From CAWHHZ01 sp963829355 (GTDB lineage: Bacteria; Acidobacteriota; Thermoanaerobaculia; Gp7-AA8; JAHWKK01): 64,000 nt of DNA. The notes below the pieces were generated by a model that was not told the origin of the DNA, made no database searches, and worked only from the letters and a program-made list of their open reading frames with translations. The stretch lies in NCBI GenBank assembly GCA_963829355.1, contig CAWHHZ010000013.1:186001-250000 (forward strand), read 5' to 3'. Both the position numbers and the translations under genes were made by a program. Below, piece after piece: positions 1 through 7,040 of this stretch (position 1 is the first letter of the stretch; the number at the start of each line of letters is the position of its first letter).

Positions 1-2
1 CG

Positions 3-146
3 GTACTGCGGACGATTGACGGTGAGTTTCGTGAAAACAGGATCTACAACATACGTCTGACCACGCTCGTCGAAGGAACGGTCTTCTGGGCATTTGTTTC
101 TGTCACCGATATCGAGACGCAAAACGTAACTCTTATCTCCCCGTAA
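3..146 (+). CDS. C-terminal end of an unidentified protein
   Basis: An open frame enters from the left edge and runs 47 codons to a TAA at 144-146. The peptide is beta-rich (it contains EGTVFWAFVSVTD) and ends TLISP. I do not recognise a family. It is followed by a repeat-filled gap, so it is probably the last gene of a unit that lies outside the window. Confidence 0.35.
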   Translation, partial: VLRTIDGEFRENRIYNIRLTTLVEGTVFWAFVSVTDIETQNVTLISP

Positions 147-200
147 AAAAAGAGGCCACTGAGTTTGCTTCGAATCATCTCCGCATCAAAATCAGAACTC

Positions 201-238
201 CGTTAAGTTAGGGTCAGAGCCAGAAAAGTAACTTAACG
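201..238. repeat. Palindromic REP-like hairpin
   Basis: CGTTAAGTTA at 201-210 and TAACTTAACG at 229-238 are perfect 10-bp inverted repeats around a GGGTCAGAGC core. The GGGTCAG core is also found in the REP hairpins elsewhere in this window. Confidence 0.7.
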
Positions 239-271
239 TGCTGGCGGTCAGAGGTGCGGGGGAAAACTTAA

Positions 272-305
272 GAAGTTTACGTCGGAGCTAGAAAGTTAAC
301 TTAAC
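272..305 (+). repeat. Left copy of a 33-bp direct repeat
   Basis: The sequence beginning GAAGTTTACGTC and ending AGTTAACTTAA recurs in the same orientation at 3987-4019 with about three mismatches. The two copies bracket the two BrnT/antitoxin pairs and the DUF1566 surface protein. Confidence 0.6.
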
Positions 306-354
306 TCAGCCTGTGGGCAGGTGCCCGCTCGATCGTTCACGCTCTTCGTACTGG

Positions 355-369
355 CCGAGGTATCCTCGG
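355..369. promoter_or_regulatory. Palindromic operator candidate upstream of brnT copy 1
   Basis: CCGAGG-TAT-CCTCGG is a perfect 6-bp inverted repeat ending four bases before the brnT start. A related element lies at the same place before the second brnT (923-937). The ribbon-helix-helix antitoxins of BrnT systems repress their own promoter, so this is a plausible operator; binding is inferred. Confidence 0.45.
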
Positions 370-373
370 CGGA

Positions 374-658
374 ATGAAATTCGAATGGGATCGGCAGAAG
401 GACGCGGCCAATCTGAACAAGCATCGTGTGACTTTCTCCGAGGCTGCTACCGTCTTCGCGGATCCGTTGGCATGGACGATCGTAGATCCGGATCACTCGG
501 AAGAGGAGTATCGTTACCTCACCACCGGTTACACGAATGACGAGCGGTTGGTGATCGTGGCGCACACCTACCGCTCGGGAACAATTCGAATCATCAGCGC
601 TCGGCGCGCGACCAGACATGAGCGAAGAACCTATGAAGAAGGCGATCGGCAAACCTGA
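374..658 (+). CDS. brnT: BrnT family type II toxin (copy 1)
   Basis: This 94-residue protein starts MKFEWDRQKDAANLNKH and has the BrnT signature: an N-terminal W-D-x-x-K-x-x-x-N-x-x-K-H block, VTFSEAATVF, then RIISARRAT and a closing E-R-R-x-Y. BrnT toxins have a RelE-like fold and are ribosome-dependent or free RNases that block translation. The antitoxin gene overlaps its 3' end by about 40 bases, so the two are translationally coupled with the toxin first, the usual BrnTA order. A palindrome sits directly upstream of the start. A second, diverged pair follows within 90 bases. The family call is firm; activity is inferred. Confidence 0.88.
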   Translation: MKFEWDRQKDAANLNKHRVTFSEAATVFADPLAWTIVDPDHSEEEYRYLTTGYTNDERLVIVAHTYRSGTIRIISARRATRHERRTYEEGDRQT

Positions 659-860
659 TCCAGACGAGATGAGAGACGAATACGATCTTCGCGGAGGCGT
701 CAGGGGCAAGTTCTACGAGGAATACCAACAAGGTACGAACGTGGTTTTGCTCGACTCCGACGTCGCTGCTGTGTTTCACGATTCGGCCGTCGTCAACCAA
801 GCTCTCCGCGAATACCTCGAGGAGCATGGCGAACCACCGAAGGTCGAGCACGCGCGCTAA
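618..860 (+). CDS. BrnT-partner antitoxin (copy 1)
   Basis: This 80-residue protein contains MRDEYDLRGGVRGKFYEEY and ends in a ribbon-helix-helix-like segment (NVVLLDSDVAAVFHDSAVVNQ) followed by ALREYLEE. The D-E-Y-D-x-x-G-G-V-R-G-K box is typical of small antitoxins that follow BrnT. The N-terminal box would wrap the toxin, and the C-terminal beta-helix-helix would bind DNA and repress the operon. The start at 618 lies inside brnT; an internal ATG at 633 is an alternative. Confidence 0.8.
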   Translation: MSEEPMKKAIGKPDPDEMRDEYDLRGGVRGKFYEEYQQGTNVVLLDSDVAAVFHDSAVVNQALREYLEEHGEPPKVEHAR

Positions 861-922
861 CCAGTCGCTACCTAGAGGCTGAACCCTGTTCGGTGTGGAG
901 CTCGCTAGAAGCCGTGGTTTAC

Positions 923-937
923 CCGAGGTAGACTCGC
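923..937. promoter_or_regulatory. Operator-like element upstream of brnT copy 2
   Basis: CCGAGGTAGACTCG contains a CGAG/CTCG inverted repeat and ends a few bases before the GTG start. It aligns with the perfect palindrome at 355-369 in front of the first pair, suggesting a common antitoxin-binding site. Confidence 0.35.
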
Positions 938-940
938 CGC

Positions 941-1213
941 GTGAAGTTCACATGGGACCCGAAGAAGGAGGCGCTGAATCTCCGGGACCATTCCGTGACC
1001 TTCGCCGAGGCGTTGACTGTTTTCGGTGATTCTCTCGCCCGCATTCACCATGATCCCGATCATTCCGAGGGAGAGTCGCGAGAGATCATCGTCGGTCACT
1101 CGAGCGCCGGGCGTCTCCTGCTGGTATGCTTCACGGAAAGAACCAACAGCATTCGGCTGTTTTCAGCCAGAGAAGTGACTGCTCATGAGCGACGAAGGTA
1201 CCAAGAACGCTGA
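941..1213 (+). CDS. brnT: BrnT family type II toxin (copy 2)
   Basis: This 90-residue protein with a GTG start is a paralogue of the first BrnT: MKFTWDPKKEALNLRDH, VTFAEALTVFGD, then NSIRLFSAREVTAHERRRY. Catalytic-region arginines and the C-terminal E-R-R-x-Y are retained, so it looks functional. The antitoxin again overlaps the 3' end (28 bases). The two toxins share perhaps half their residues, so this is an old duplication or two separate acquisitions rather than a fresh tandem copy, and cross-neutralisation cannot be assumed. Confidence 0.85.
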   Translation: MKFTWDPKKEALNLRDHSVTFAEALTVFGDSLARIHHDPDHSEGESREIIVGHSSAGRLLLVCFTERTNSIRLFSAREVTAHERRRYQER

Positions 1214-1418
1214 ACGTCCCGACCAGATAAGGGATGAATACGACTTCGACTACTCAAAGTCGAAACCAAACCGTTTCGCTACGGAATTCGAAGAGGGCTC
1301 CGTCGCAGTGATCCTGGATCCCGACGTGGCCGAAGTCTTCGATTCGGCCGAATCGGTAAACACGTTCCTCCGTTCAGTCATCTCAGCCCTTCCCGAAAAG
1401 AAATCCGCAACTAAGTAG
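1185..1418 (+). CDS. BrnT-partner antitoxin (copy 2)
   Basis: This 77-residue protein contains IRDEYDFDYSKSKPNRFATEF and the RHH-like tail VAVILDPDVAEVFDSAESVNTF. It matches the copy 1 antitoxin in architecture, but the glycine-rich GGVRGK box is replaced by YSKSKPNRF. That change lies in the part expected to contact the toxin, so partner specificity probably differs between the two pairs. Confidence 0.78.
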   Translation: MSDEGTKNAERPDQIRDEYDFDYSKSKPNRFATEFEEGSVAVILDPDVAEVFDSAESVNTFLRSVISALPEKKSATK

Positions 1419-1612
1419 CCCCCTCCGGCCCCGTTTCTGCGAGATGGTGCAGAAGAGCATCGACTCTGAACCGAGGAGCGGCCGCGCATGATCTCGAAAG
1501 AGGCCTACACAAAACATCAGCTGACGAATCCTCTCCGGTTGTCAGATGGCTCCCACCACCTGACCAAGCCCAGCAAGTGGTGACCCGCAGTCGAAAAACT
1601 TAACGTCGGAGA

Positions 1613-1660
1613 CTCGGCGTCGTCATCCAGGGGACGGGTGGTCTCCGAAAGGTGCGTTGG
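1613..1660 (+). pseudogene. 48-bp fragment of a RelE-type toxin gene
   Basis: The 48 bases match 6189-6236 inside the RelE-like toxin with a single mismatch, and encode the same GVVIQGTGGLRKVRW stretch. Homology stops abruptly where the REP hairpin begins. It is a relic of a second toxin copy destroyed or carried by repeat movement. Confidence 0.75.
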
Positions 1661-1708
1661 AAATTTTGATTGGCGGTGGGTTGCGCCGCAGTTGAAAGAC
1701 CTGATCCC
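1661..1708 (+). repeat. REP-family hairpin (diverged copy)
   Basis: TTTGATTGGCGGTG..TTGCGCCGCAG followed by TTGAAAGACCTGATC matches the REP consensus seen cleanly at 6981-7034 and 25028-25081. The left arm has been lost where the toxin fragment joins. Confidence 0.7.
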
Positions 1709-1831
1709 AGTTTTCGCACTTTTCCACTGGAGGGGCGCCGACTTCAGCGGCTCCCTGCGGGGGAAAAGTCGCTATGTTACGATCGACCCTCCCCAGAGAT
1801 CACGATTGTCCCCCTTCGCCAAGGAGAACCT

Positions 1832-3823
1832 GTGGCAAACTCAACGATCCGGCTCCGTAAGGCCCCCGCCACTCCTGATTCTCCGCTCCTCTACGCCGCC
1901 CGTTTTCTCGCACTCGGCGCATTGGCCTTCCTGCAGGCGAGCGTCGCCGGGGCGCAGACCATCACCACCGGTGCGGCGCCCGCGATGGTCGAGATCCCCG
2001 TCGACCACCCCGCCGCTCTCGCGGTGCTGGCCCTGGCGCTGGCGGCGCTCGCATCCTGGACGCTGCTCGACCGGCGAGGGGCGAACGGCACGCCGTTCCT
2101 CTGGTCGGGGATCCTCCTCCTCGCCGTCTGGGGCACTCCGGCGCTACGCGCCCAGGCGTTGTCGCAGTTCACCGATCCGGCCGGGGAGACCTTGCCGATC
2201 CCGATCCTTCCGATCGAGGTCGGCGGCGTCGTGCAAGGCTTCGAGCGGGCAGACTTCGAGAACGCCTCGGGCGCCGATCTTCTGATCCTCGACATCGAGG
2301 AGCCCGGTTTTGCCGAGTGCTTTCCGCTCGGCCTCACCGACCCTCTGCCGCCACTCTCGCCGATCGGGGCCGGGCTCTGCGAGGCCGACGCCATTTTGCC
2401 CGCCGGCGCCGAATGCAGCGTCGACGTCGATACCATCTGCAAACAGCTGGCAGCCGACCTCGCGGTGATCGCCGTCGCGCCGCCGGACCTCAGCTTCCCG
2501 GCGGGGGCGACCGGCGACCTCACCGTCACCAACGATGCCGGTTCGCCGGTTGCCGCCGAAAACGTCACCGCGACGATCCCGGGTGGCAGCAGTATCTCCG
2601 TGCAATCCACCACGTGCGGAGCCAGCCTCGCCGTCGGCGCGAGCTGCACGATTACACTGACCTCGGCCGTGGTGGAAGGGCCGACGACGATCGATGTCGT
2701 CGGCGCGAACACTTACGCAGTCACTGCTGACATCACCGTGGTCTCCAACACGGCGACGCTCGGCGTGACGCCGAGTCCGCTGGTCGTGACCGCGAACGGA
2801 CCGACCGGATCGATGACCGTAACCAACACATCGGCGCTGGTAACCGCGCTCAACGTGACGTCCGATTTCACCGGCACGGCTCTGGACGGTGCGGTCACCG
2901 AAACCGGCAACACGTGCGCGAGCGTGGCACCCGGCGAGTCGTGCAGCTTGACGTTCACGCCGGGCAACAGCGTGGTGCCGGAAATCCAGTTCGTCATTGC
3001 CGGCTCCAACACCGCGTCGGTGGATGCGGCGATCGAGATCCAATCCGGCAGCACCCTGACCGCGGTGAGTCCGGGCTCCGGGCCAGCGTCCGGCGGCACC
3101 GGCGTGACGCTGACCGGTACCGGCCTGACCGGCGCCACCGGCCTGACGTTCGACGGAATCGCGGCGACCTTCGTCAACGTGGTCAACTCGACCACGGTGA
3201 CCGCGGTTACGCCGGCCCATGCGGCTGGCGTGGTGGACGTAGTGATCGACACGCCCGCCGGCGGTGCCACGCTGCCCAACGGCTACACCTATGCGTCAAC
3301 GGCGGTCGGTCAGCCGTCGGGAGGTGGTGTGATCGCGGTCCTCAACGGCGGCCTCAACAACCTGATTGCCGCCACCGCGGACAACAGCACGGGAATCGAG
3401 TGGGGTGGTTCCGGAATCGTTGTCGGCGTTAGCGCTCAGAGCAGTACCGACGGCGCCGCGAACACGGCCGCCATCGTCGCAGCCCTGGGAAACAACGGTG
3501 GCACTCCTTATGCCGTGCAGCTCTGCAACGACTTCGAAGTCGACTCCCAAGGGAACGTACCGTGCCAGGCAGGGAACGCCTGCTACGACGATTGGTTCCT
3601 GCCGGCCGGAAACAACTCGACTGCGACTGGTCAGCTCAACGGCCTCTTCACCAACCGGGCCGCGATCGGCGGATTCGCCAACGCGACCTACTGGAGCTCG
3701 ACAGAGTTCTCTGGAAATCCAGCACTGTCGGCCTGGGGGCAGGACTTCTCCAGCGGCGTCGCGCTAACTTCCAGCAAGAACCTGAATCTTCGTGTGCGCT
3801 GCGTCAGGGCGTTCGTTCCGTAG
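1832..3823 (+). CDS. Secreted surface protein with mid-chain exosortase-like signal, TIG and DUF1566 domains
   Basis: I chose the GTG at 1832, preceded by AAGGAG at 1821, giving 663 residues; an ATG at 1670 lies inside a REP element. Order: signal peptide (about 1-42), then IPVDHPAALAVLALALAAL plus a basic stretch (about 55-83), which looks like an IPTL/exosortase sorting signal but sits in the middle of the chain. A second hydrophobic segment ending ALRAQA follows. Two Ig-like repeats with the motif C-x-S-L/V-A-x-G-x-S-C follow (about 205-405), then an IPT/TIG domain (about 409-490) and a C-terminal DUF1566/Lcl-like domain (about 500-662; DWFLPAG, YWSSTE, VRCVRAF). This matches proteins described as midcut by exosortase H, cut within the chain and displayed at the surface. 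No exosortase gene is in the window. Confidence 0.75.
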   Translation: MANSTIRLRKAPATPDSPLLYAARFLALGALAFLQASVAGAQTITTGAAPAMVEIPVDHPAALAVLALALAALASWTLLDRRGANGTPFLWSGILLLAVWGTPALRAQALSQFTDPAGETLPIPILPIEVGGVVQGFERADFENASGADLLILDIEEPGFAECFPLGLTDPLPPLSPIGAGLCEADAILPAGAECSVDVDTICKQLAADLAVIAVAPPDLSFPAGATGDLTVTNDAGSPVAAENVTATIPGGSSISVQSTTCGASLAVGASCTITLTSAVVEGPTTIDVVGANTYAVTADITVVSNTATLGVTPSPLVVTANGPTGSMTVTNTSALVTALNVTSDFTGTALDGAVTETGNTCASVAPGESCSLTFTPGNSVVPEIQFVIAGSNTASVDAAIEIQSGSTLTAVSPGSGPASGGTGVTLTGTGLTGATGLTFDGIAATFVNVVNSTTVTAVTPAHAAGVVDVVIDTPAGGATLPNGYTYASTAVGQPSGGGVIAVLNGGLNNLIAATADNSTGIEWGGSGIVVGVSAQSSTDGAANTAAIVAALGNNGGTPYAVQLCNDFEVDSQGNVPCQAGNACYDDWFLPAGNNSTATGQLNGLFTNRAAIGGFANATYWSSTEFSGNPALSAWGQDFSSGVALTSSKNLNLRVRCVRAFVP

Positions 3824-4263
3824 GAAATTTGAAATCAGGGTCGAAATTTAGAGAAATTCATGGCCAGGTCTTTGATTGCGTTCAAGGAGCGATCTCGTAT
3901 TTTTCCAGTCGCAGTAAAATCGTCGTACTGTTAGAGAAACAGAACAGACGGAGAGACTATGGCCAGACTCACAGCGTGAGAGGGGGGAAGTTTACGTCAG
4001 AGCTGAAAAGTTAACTTAAACTTAACTGGGTGTCGGCGGGGCGATGTCCGAGGTAGGATTTGTTCGCACGCTGGTCCCGTGGGCGGTTGATCCTTCCGGC
4101 AGATTGTGTCCCGCCAACTTCGAATCGACTTTCCTGGAGCGATTCATCACATCACATCTCGGGGAAATGAGCGTCGCAATATCTATCGCGACGATCGGTG
4201 TACACTGAATGAAACACCGTCGCTCCTCGTGCCGGACCAACGTGATCCAGGGTGCTTCCTGCC
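3824..4263. other. Gap with repeat remnants
   Basis: Just after the surface protein there are degenerate REP pieces (for example CCAGGTCTTTGATTG near 3864). The right copy of the 33-bp direct repeat is at 3987-4019. The remainder, 4020-4263, shows no gene I can support. Confidence 0.5.
3987..4019 (+). repeat. Right copy of the 33-bp direct repeat
   Basis: Same orientation and about 90 percent identity to 272-305 (GAAGTTTACGTC..GTTAACTTAA). The 3.7 kb between the copies is all accessory genes. Confidence 0.6.
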
Positions 4264-4614
4264 ATGAAAGTGAAACGCATCGTGTCAAATACCGCGACGT
4301 CCGACCTCCGCAGGGCGAAGGTCTTCTACGGGGAGATTCTGGGCCTGGAGCTGCTCATGGATCACGGGTGGTTTCAGACCTACGGCTCCGAGCAAGCGAT
4401 GACTGTTCAGGTGAGCTTTGGCTCAGAAGGTGGATCGGGAACTGTCGTCCCCGACCTCTCCGTCGAAGTCGATGATCTTGAAGCTGCGCTGATGCGATTC
4501 GAAGAGGCGGGCATCTCGATTGAGTACGGGCCGGTGAGTGAGCCCTGGGGTGTGCGGCGATTCTATGTTCGTGACCCGTTCGGAAAACTGATCAACATTC
4601 TGCAACACGAGTGA
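4264..4614 (+). CDS. VOC superfamily (glyoxalase/bleomycin-resistance type) protein
   Basis: This 116-residue single-domain protein has two beta-alpha-beta-beta-beta units: a first with LRRAKVFYGEILGLELL and a second with DLEAALMRFEEAGISIEYGP, ending RRFYVRDPFGKLINILQHE. The closing R-D-P-F-G-x-x-I-x-I is the usual VOC end with its metal-ligand glutamate (here the final HE). These proteins act as metal-dependent isomerases, dioxygenases or drug-binding proteins; the substrate cannot be read from sequence. ATG 4264 is preferred over a GTG at 4252. The gene stands alone, followed by a small secreted protein. Confidence 0.85.
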   Translation: MKVKRIVSNTATSDLRRAKVFYGEILGLELLMDHGWFQTYGSEQAMTVQVSFGSEGGSGTVVPDLSVEVDDLEAALMRFEEAGISIEYGPVSEPWGVRRFYVRDPFGKLINILQHE

Positions 4615-4688
4615 GCACCCGTCGAGCCGGGTTGTAAGTCAGGACTCTGGCTCTGAACCTAACTCTACCAGGTACTCGGAGGTGAACA

Positions 4689-5159
4689 ATGCGCACTTCT
4701 GTCCTCGTACTCACAGGCCTCATCATGACGCTTCTCGTCTTTCCGGTGAGCGCCCAGTCGACCAGCGACTCCGATGCGGAGATCATCAAACGACTGAATC
4801 ACGAAGCGCTCTGGTCACTCCTGGTCGAACGAGATCCGAGCATTCTGGACCAGCTCGCGCTCGACCAGCTTATCGTGGTCGCCCCCGGTGGCGTTGTCGA
4901 GAGCAAAGAACAGGCGATCGCTGGTGCTGGTTCACTCGATGTACGCAGTATTGAGCTGAGTGACGAACAGGTCGTGTTCCATGGAGACACGGCCGTACTC
5001 GTGGGAAAGCTCGAGGCAGACGGCACGATGAAGCCGCTGGGACGACTCCCGACGATGAAGTACATGGCTGTATTCGTGAGAGCCGACGGCAACTGGCGCC
5101 TGCTGGCGAGATCACTGACCCCCTGCGCACCTCTCGCGATCGAGCACGGTGTGTGCTGA
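4689..5159 (+). CDS. Secreted NTF2-like (DUF4440/SnoaL type) protein
   Basis: This 156-residue protein has a clear signal peptide (MRTSVLVLTGLIMTLLVFPVSAQ) and a single NTF2-like domain: an N-terminal helix AEIIKRLNHEALWSLLVERD, LDQLALDQLIVVAPGG, and a curved sheet ending MKYMAVFVRADGNWRLLARS. The W-R-L-L-A-x-S ending is typical of DUF4440 proteins. GGAGG lies five bases before the ATG. The fold forms a pocket used for small-molecule binding or isomerisation; no catalytic residues are diagnostic here. Confidence 0.75.
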   Translation: MRTSVLVLTGLIMTLLVFPVSAQSTSDSDAEIIKRLNHEALWSLLVERDPSILDQLALDQLIVVAPGGVVESKEQAIAGAGSLDVRSIELSDEQVVFHGDTAVLVGKLEADGTMKPLGRLPTMKYMAVFVRADGNWRLLARSLTPCAPLAIEHGVC

Positions 5160-5321
5160 TCGTGGTTTCGAGATCGGCGTCATTGGTCCCAGTCTGATCC
5201 AGCCGCCGAACCAGGAGCGGGTTGCGTAGACACTCCCAGGTGGTGGATTCTCCGGACGGTACGATAGAAACTCCGGGAAACTCAACCTCAGAGGCCCTTG
5301 TGGATCCGAGGCGAGGCCTGG

Positions 5322-6014
5322 CTACGGGTCACGGGCGACGGTGACGTGGTAGACGGGCTGGCGGCGCTCCCGGAGGGGCATCACCATACCGTCGCGCTGG
5401 AGCTGCTGGAGTACGGCACCGAGCTCGCCCTCGAGATGCGGCGCGTACTGCGTCCCGAGGCCGTCCAGCCGCGTGGAGATGTCCTCGCGGAGTGATGGGC
5501 TGACCCGGTTAGCAGGGTTCGTGGCCAGGGATGGGTGGTCGAGCGACTGCGGCCCGGCGAAACTGAGGTAGGCGATGTCGAGAGTCGTACCGAACTCGTG
5601 GGAGCTCGTCTCGTCCGCCGCATTGGAGTTGCGACGTTGCAGCGCCGACTGCTGATCGCTCGTGCGCAGCACGGAGGTTATGTCGAGACGGAACGGTGGC
5701 AGCCCGTGCTCATCGAGCCGTGCGTGGAATCGTTGCCCGACCTCCTCGAGCGCCGCCTTCGTGCCGGGCGTGACGTACGGTAGCGAGTGATTCAGATCCC
5801 GCAGCACCCACCATTCGGTGGACTCCGGCAGCTGCACGAGCGCACCACGATCGAGGAGGGTGGTCAGGTGGGCGCGGTCGCGCACGGGTCCGACGCCGTT
5901 GCGGCGGGCCGCCGCGACGTGCGCTGCGTTCAGGTGACGCCGCATGTCCTTCCGGATTGATCCGATCAGTCCGGGCAGCTGCTGAACAGAGGTTTCGATC
6001 TTCGCCAGCCGCTG
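5322..6014 (-). pseudogene. 5'-truncated DUF5715 family protein
   Basis: It is about 75 percent identical to the full DUF5715 lipoprotein at 30740-31633 over its whole length, but homology stops at 6014 just after the segment reading QRLAKIETSVQQLPGL. An in-frame TAG is the next codon upstream. The lipoprotein signal and spacer (about 75 residues) are missing. The core with SSHEFGTTLDIAY, a D,D-peptidase-like S-x-H-x-x-G-x-x-x-D motif, is intact. An internal ATG at 5945 could initiate a cytoplasmic 207-residue product, but with no export signal it is probably dead. Confidence 0.7.
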
Positions 6015-6047
6015 CTACCCGCCGGAATTCACGACCTTTCAGGTCCG

Positions 6048-6076
6048 TTGACACATGCGTCAATGGCGGATAGTGT
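6048..6076 (+). promoter_or_regulatory. Promoter with palindrome for the RelE/XRE pair
   Basis: TTGACA (6048-6053), a 17-base spacer and TAGTGT (6071-6076) make a good sigma70-type promoter seven bases before the toxin GTG. TGACACATGCGTCA (6049-6062), a near-palindrome, overlaps the -35 and is a plausible site for repression by the downstream XRE antitoxin. Confidence 0.5.
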
Positions 6077-6082
6077 TGCCGC

Positions 6083-6410
6083 GTGATCCGCTTTGTCGAG
6101 ACGTCGGTTTTCACACGTCCAAATCACCTCAACCCTCGATGATGGAGAGTACGCGGCGCTTCAGGCCGCCCTCGTCTTTCGGCCGGAGCTCGGCGTCATC
6201 ATCCAGGGGACGGGTGGTCTCCGAAAGGTGCGTTGGGGACAGCCGGGGAGGGGCAAAGGAAAGAGGGGCGGCGTGCGTGTGATCTATTACTGGCATGAAG
6301 CGGGCGACCTGATTTACATGCTTCTGGCTTATTCGAAGGGGGAGCGTGATGATCTATCGTCCAGAGAGAAAAAGATTCTTCGCCAGTTAGTGGAGGAGGA
6401 GTTCCTATGA
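6083..6410 (+). CDS. RelE/HigB-like toxin, frameshifted near its start
   Basis: The family N-terminus reads from a GTG at 6083 (MIRFVETSVFTR) but runs into a stop. The body (QITSTLDDGEYAALQAAL, VIIQGTGGLRKVRWG, GGVRVIYYWHEAGDLIYMLLAYSKGERDDLS) is in the next frame. One extra C at 6119-6120 accounts for the shift. Without it the product would be a normal ~108-residue RelE-type mRNA interferase. A TTG at 6093 could in principle start a variant. The XRE antitoxin gene overlaps the 3' end by four bases. A 48-bp piece of a sister copy lies at 1613-1660. Confidence 0.8.
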
Positions 6411-6715
6411 AGAAAGAGCTATTCGATGAGCTAGCCGCGAGCGTGAAAGAGGCCGGAAAGATCCATCGAGGGAAGGCGCAGGCATCTCGGGAGTTCGTCT
6501 TTGATCCCGAAGACGTACGAGCTATCCGGGCCAAGCTGCAGAAATCACAGACAGAGTTTGCCCGTATGATCGGCGTGAGCGTGGCCACACTTCAGAATTG
6601 GGAACAGGGTCGCCGTCAACCAGAAGGTCCTGCGCGTGCTTTGCTCCTTGTTGCCTCCCGGGCACCGAAGGTTGTCGAGAAGGCGCTGGCATCGGCTGTT
6701 CGTCGCGGCGCATAG
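6407..6715 (+). CDS. XRE-family antitoxin (NadS/HigA-like)
   Basis: This 102-residue protein has an N-terminal toxin-binding helix (KKELFDELAASVKEAGKIHRG) and a C-terminal Cro/C1 helix-turn-helix (LQKSQTEFARMIGVSVATLQNWEQGRR). The W-E-Q-G-R-R recognition helix end is typical of NadS antitoxins paired with this RelE subgroup. ATG overlaps the toxin stop (ATGA), so it is co-translated. It should neutralise the toxin and repress the promoter at 6048-6076. Confidence 0.88.
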   Translation: MKKELFDELAASVKEAGKIHRGKAQASREFVFDPEDVRAIRAKLQKSQTEFARMIGVSVATLQNWEQGRRQPEGPARALLLVASRAPKVVEKALASAVRRGA

Positions 6716-6738
6716 TAATTTTGGGATCAGGTCGTTAA

Positions 6739-6972
6739 TTGTCGACTCTCAGCCGAGGAGCAGCCGCTCGTATCCGAAGGCTCAGGTCGAGCTCGTGCGG
6801 TGACCATGTGATCGAGCTCGTGCTGGAAGAGTTCACCGAGTCGCTCGAGACCATCCGGCATCGGAGCCGTCGCCACGGCCGGAAAGCGCTCGCCCTTCTG
6901 GCATACGAGGATTGCGGGCTGACGCATCGAATGATCGCCGAGTATCTGACGGTCTTTCAGCCCGCCATTTAG
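6739..6972 (+). pseudogene. C-terminal remnant of a REP-associated transposase
   Basis: The last ~55 codons read VIELVLEEFTESLETIRHRS then RKALALLAYEDCGLTHRMIA and QPAI. This resembles the C-terminal DNA-binding helices of Y1 (IS200-like) REP-associated transposases, which end in a DnaA-like HTH with G-x-S/T-x-x-x-I-A-x-x-L-x-x-x-Q-P-A-I. The catalytic HUH domain is gone. A perfect REP hairpin follows nine bases after the stop, the arrangement expected for a RAYT locus. The assignment rests on pattern only. Confidence 0.45.
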
Positions 6973-6980
6973 GGAAATGT

Positions 6981-7034
6981 AGGGTCAGGCCTTTGAGTGG
7001 CGGTGGTTCCGCCGCAGATGAAAGGCCTGACCCT
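6981..7034. repeat. REP hairpin, perfect copy
   Basis: AGGGTCAGGCCTTT (6981-6994) and AAAGGCCTGACCCT (7021-7034) are perfect 14-bp inverted repeats around GGCGGTGG..CCGCCGCAGATG. It is a clear copy of the family also seen at 1661, 25028, 26093 and 30667. Confidence 0.9.
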
Positions 7035-7040
7035 GATTTC

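Larger units (their letters stand above)
1419..1831. other. Gap with toxin-gene fragment and REP hairpin
   Basis: No intact gene is seen. The left part (1419-1612) shows nothing recognisable. The right part carries a 48-bp scrap of a RelE-type toxin gene (1613-1660) fused to a REP hairpin (1661-1708). The last 120 bases should hold the promoter of the downstream surface protein, but I see no convincing hexamers. Confidence 0.6.

Noticed and set aside
2144..3220. 358-codon open frame on the minus strand
   Set aside because: It lies antisense to the DUF1566 surface protein, is rich in Arg and Gly, and shows no domain or start signal.
3331..3823. Diversity-generating retroelement target
   Set aside because: DUF1566-type tips can be DGR targets, but there is no reverse transcriptase and I see no template repeat in the window.
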